Shown here one piece after another: positions 9,948 through 11,509 of a stretch of DNA of 11,509 nt (within the stretch, counting starts at the first letter, position 1; each line of letters begins with the position of its first letter). The stretch comes from Baffinella frigidus. Its lineage: Eukaryota > Cryptophyceae > Cryptomonadales > Baffinellaceae. The stretch is taken from assembly GCA_026770585.1 (NCBI GenBank), contig MU646439.1, forward strand, positions 716,990 through 728,498, given 5' to 3'. The translations under genes and the position numbers were made by a program. The notes below the pieces were generated by a model, which made no database searches, was not told where the DNA came from, and worked only from the letters and a program-made list of their open reading frames with translations.

Positions 9948-10022
9948 TTAGAAGAGAGTGGCGGCGATGACAAAGGCGGTGAAAGCCAGCCAGAGGTACA
10001 TTGGCGCGAAGTCGCCCCCCAT
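9948..10022 (-). CDS. Gene B terminal exon
   Basis: The acceptor reads ...accag on the - strand. The exon encodes MGGDFAPMYLWLAF, then TAFVIAATLF, and stop TAA. The strongly hydrophobic last 15-16 residues suggest a tail anchor or last helix. The partial copy at 8701-8730 keeps the same frame and stop. Confidence 0.68.
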   Translation of the reverse strand: MGGDFAPMYLWLAFTAFVIAATLF

Positions 10023-10531
10023 CTGGTTTTCGGTTCGGGGTTTGGTGGTGAGGGTTTAGGGTGTAATGTGCACCCAGATGGAGGCGAGGTTGCCTCCCAT
10101 CTGGGCTTCGGTTTGGGGGTTTGGGTTTTGGGGGTTAGGGTGTAGGTTTAGGGTGTAGTGTGCACCCTGCAGCCTCGCGACTGCCAGTGCAGTTGTTTGG
10201 TTTGACCAGTTAGACCATTCCCCAGGTTATGCTCCTCAGGAGATTTGACCAGCCAGGCGGAAAGCAGGGTTCATTCAAGTACCCAGATGGAGGCGAAGTC
10301 GCCTCCCATCTGTGCTTCGGTTTTGGGTTTGGGGGTTAGGGGTTAGGTTGTAGGGTGTGGGGTTGAGGGTGCAGGGTTCAGGGTTTAAGGTATAGGGTTT
10401 AGGGTTTAGGGTTTAGGGTTTAGGGTTTAGGGTTTAGGGTTGAGAGTTTAGGGATTAGGGATAAAAGATGAGAGATTAGGGATTAGGGATTAGGAATGAG
10501 GGTTAAGGATTCAGGGGTTAGGGTGTAGGGT

Positions 10532-10583
<52 letters not shown>

Positions 10584-11110
10584 AATTTTGGGGGTTAGGG
10601 TGTAGGGTTTAGGGTGTAGGGTGTAGAGAGCAAGGTGTAGGGTTTAGGGTACATGGTCCTGGGGCTCCGGTGTAGGGTTCAGGGGTTAGGGTTTGGTGGG
10701 ACCTTCTCGGTGCCCTTGTTGATGAAGAAGTTGTCGACGAAGAAAGCGAGGCTGGGTTGGGGTTTAGGGTTTAGTGTTTAGGGTTTGGGGGTTTGGGGTT
10801 TGGGGTTTGGGTTGAGGGTTGAGGGTTGAGGGTTCAGAGTTCAGGTTGTAGGGTGAGGGTTTAGGGGTTTTGGATTTAGGGTTGAGGGTTGAGGGTTGAG
10901 GGTTGAGGGTCAAGGCTTGAGGCTTGAGGGTTGAGGGTTGAGGCTTGAGGCTTGAGGGTCCAGAGTTTAGGGTTTAGGGTTTAGGGCTTAGGGTCTAGGG
11001 TTTAGGGTTTAGGGTTTAGGGTTTAGGGTTTAGGGTTTAGGGTTTAGGGTTTAGGGTTTAGTGAACCTGAAGGCCCAATCGTGCCCCACCGCCACCTCGG
11101 GAGGGTTGCC
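9948..11110 (-). CDS. Gene B: C-terminal part of a multi-exon gene, unknown hydrophobic protein
   Basis: The core exons, in transcript order on the - strand, are 11110-11067, 10751-10703 and 10022-9948. They total 168 nt (55 residues plus TAA) in one frame. The phase-2 junction between the first two rebuilds a Ser codon. Two 27-nt copies of the start of the last exon (10309-10283, 10100-10074) could be included in frame. The product has a segment ending GHDWAF, then LAFFVDNFFINKGTEK, then MGGDFAPMYLWLAF and TAFVIAATLF. The last is a probable membrane helix at the very C-terminus. The family is not recognised. The gene continues past the right edge or into unrecognised exons, and it is convergent with gene A. 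Confidence 0.62.
10074..10100 (-). CDS. Possible 27-nt microexon of gene B, MGGNLASIW
   Basis: It lies between agcccag and gtgcac on the - strand and is phase 0 at both ends. It copies the beginning of the terminal exon and is almost its own reverse complement (CAGATGGnAGGCG...). It is either a cassette exon or a truncated duplicate. Confidence 0.4.
10112..10270 (-). repeat. G-strand heptamer intron and short unique segment
   Basis: On the + strand TTTGGGG and TTTAGGG-type heptamers run to about 10160. The segment about 10160-10280 is non-repeat sequence without a recognised exon. Confidence 0.6.
10283..10309 (-). CDS. Possible 27-nt microexon of gene B, MGGDFASIW
   Basis: It lies between agcacag and gtactt on the - strand, phase 0. 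It differs from the copy at 10074 at two residues and again forms a near-perfect palindrome of about 29 bp. Confidence 0.4.
10320..10690 (-). repeat. TTTAGGG and TTGAGGG heptamer arrays
   Basis: Perfect TTTAGGG units run about 10398-10439, ATTAGGG-type units follow, and a homogeneous TTGAGGG array lies at about 10531-10583. Relative to gene B these are C-strand repeats in the sense direction, as in gene A. No exon is seen. Confidence 0.9.
10703..10751 (-). CDS. Gene B internal exon (49 nt)
   Basis: The - strand acceptor is acccag and the donor GAG AAG|gtccca. One base completes a Ser codon, then it reads LAFFVDNFFINKGTEK. The first half is aromatic and hydrophobic. Confidence 0.62.
10760..11060 (-). 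repeat. TTTAGGG/TTGAGGG heptamer arrays
   Basis: The intron between the two upstream visible exons consists almost wholly of heptamers. TTTGGGG comes first, then TTGAGGG with GCTTGAG variants, then about nine near-perfect TTTAGGG units at about 11001-11060 adjoining the donor of the next exon. Confidence 0.92.
11067..11110 (-). CDS. Gene B exon, first clear exon in the window (44 nt)
   Basis: The - strand acceptor is tcctgcag and the donor TTC AG|gttcac. It reads GNPPEVAVGHDWAF plus two bases of a Ser codon. Phase 2 matches the next exon. Confidence 0.62.
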
Positions 11111-11239
11111 CTGCAGGAGGGGTCGTTGTTAGGGTTGGGGTTTTTAGGTTTAGGGCTTAGGTTTTAGGGTTTAGGGTTTAGGGTTCAGGGTTTAGGGTTT
11201 GAGGTTTAGGGTTTGAGGTGGAGGGTTTAAGGTTGACTG

Positions 11240-11305
11240 TTGATGGTGATACCAACGGCCGCAATGACTTCCCCCGAAAGGAGGAGAGGTCGTGAAAAAC
11301 TTACC
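11240..11305 (-). other. Non-repeat island, possible gene B exon with a consensus donor
   Basis: On the - strand a consensus GTAAGT lies at about 11300-11305. It is followed by a pyrimidine-rich stretch and an island that can be read EVIAAVGITIN before a gtcaac donor-like site. The phase does not fit the next exon cleanly, so no exon is called. It is the only such island between heptamer arrays here. Confidence 0.35.
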
Positions 11306-11306
11306 G

Positions 11307-11450
11307 ATAGGGTTTAGGGTTTAGGGTTGAGGGTTGAGGGTTCAAGGTTCAGGGTTCAGGGTTCAGGGTTTGGGGTTTAGGGTTTCGGGTTTGGGTTTCG
11401 GGTTTAGGGTTTAGGATTTCGGGTTTCGGGTTAAGGGTTTGTAACCTTCG
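11307..11450 (-). repeat. Mixed TTTAGGG, TTCAGGG and TTTCGGG heptamers
   Basis: Heptamer repeats continue in the same orientation as elsewhere in gene B. A short gtaacctt segment near 11440-11448 interrupts them. Confidence 0.85.
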
Positions 11451-11451
11451 G

Positions 11452-11509
11452 ATAGGGGATAGGGGATAGGGGATAGGGGATAGGGGATAGGGGATAGGGG
11501 ATAGGGGAT
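11452..11509. repeat. (ATAGGGG)8 heptamer array at window end
   Basis: About eight perfect ATAGGGG units run off the right edge. This is again a seven-base, single-substitution relative of the telomere-like repeat. Confidence 0.92.

Noticed and set aside
10398-11509. Real chromosome end (telomere)
   Set aside because: The repeats are degenerate, in several variants, interrupted by exons of gene B and repeated throughout the window. A subtelomeric location is possible but not shown.

Overview
This window is eukaryotic nuclear DNA, most likely from a unicellular alga. I see no bacterial operons, ribosome-binding sites or long open frames. Coding sequence occurs as short exons (21-113 nt), nearly all ending in AG|GT-type donors and preceded by (A)CAG acceptors. 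They lie in introns built from seven-base repeats related to the plant/green-algal telomere repeat TTTAGGG. The organism is inferred: a green (prasinophyte-type) flagellate such as Cymbomonas fits this style of intron, but I cannot confirm it from sequence alone.

Layout. Gene A runs on the + strand from an exon at 466 (its 5' end is not in the window) to a stop at 8341-8343. A minimal chain of 16 exons keeps one open frame with consistent intron phases, totals 1053 nt and encodes about 350 residues. These form a Gly/Ser-rich N-terminal part, a long Ala/Lys/Glu-rich helical part, a basic patch, a Gly/Glu acidic stretch, two hydrophobic (probably membrane-spanning) segments and an aromatic C-terminus. 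Gene B runs on the - strand from the right edge to a stop at 9948-9950. Only its last three to five exons are visible, and they encode a hydrophobic, probably membrane-anchored C-terminus. The genes are convergent. I recognise neither product.

Between the stops (8344-9947) is about 1.6 kb of intergenic DNA. It holds an (AG)n microsatellite and a cluster of foldback, MITE-like elements, several flanked by TA. Other foldback elements sit inside gene A introns (about 1581-1751, 1801-1926, 4275-4460, 5304-5630, 7783-7920).

Three linked oddities stand out. First, the seven-base repeats fill the introns, keep the C-rich strand on the coding strand in both oppositely directed genes, and are absent from the intergenic block. 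Second, many exons have truncated extra copies beside them, usually with a mobile element or repeat block in between. Third, the 3' end of gene B is itself partly duplicated on the far side of the intergenic element cluster. Together these suggest a locus shaped by repeated insertion with local duplication of flanking exon sequence, by template switching or break repair. Which exon copies are used in mRNA cannot be decided from DNA alone.
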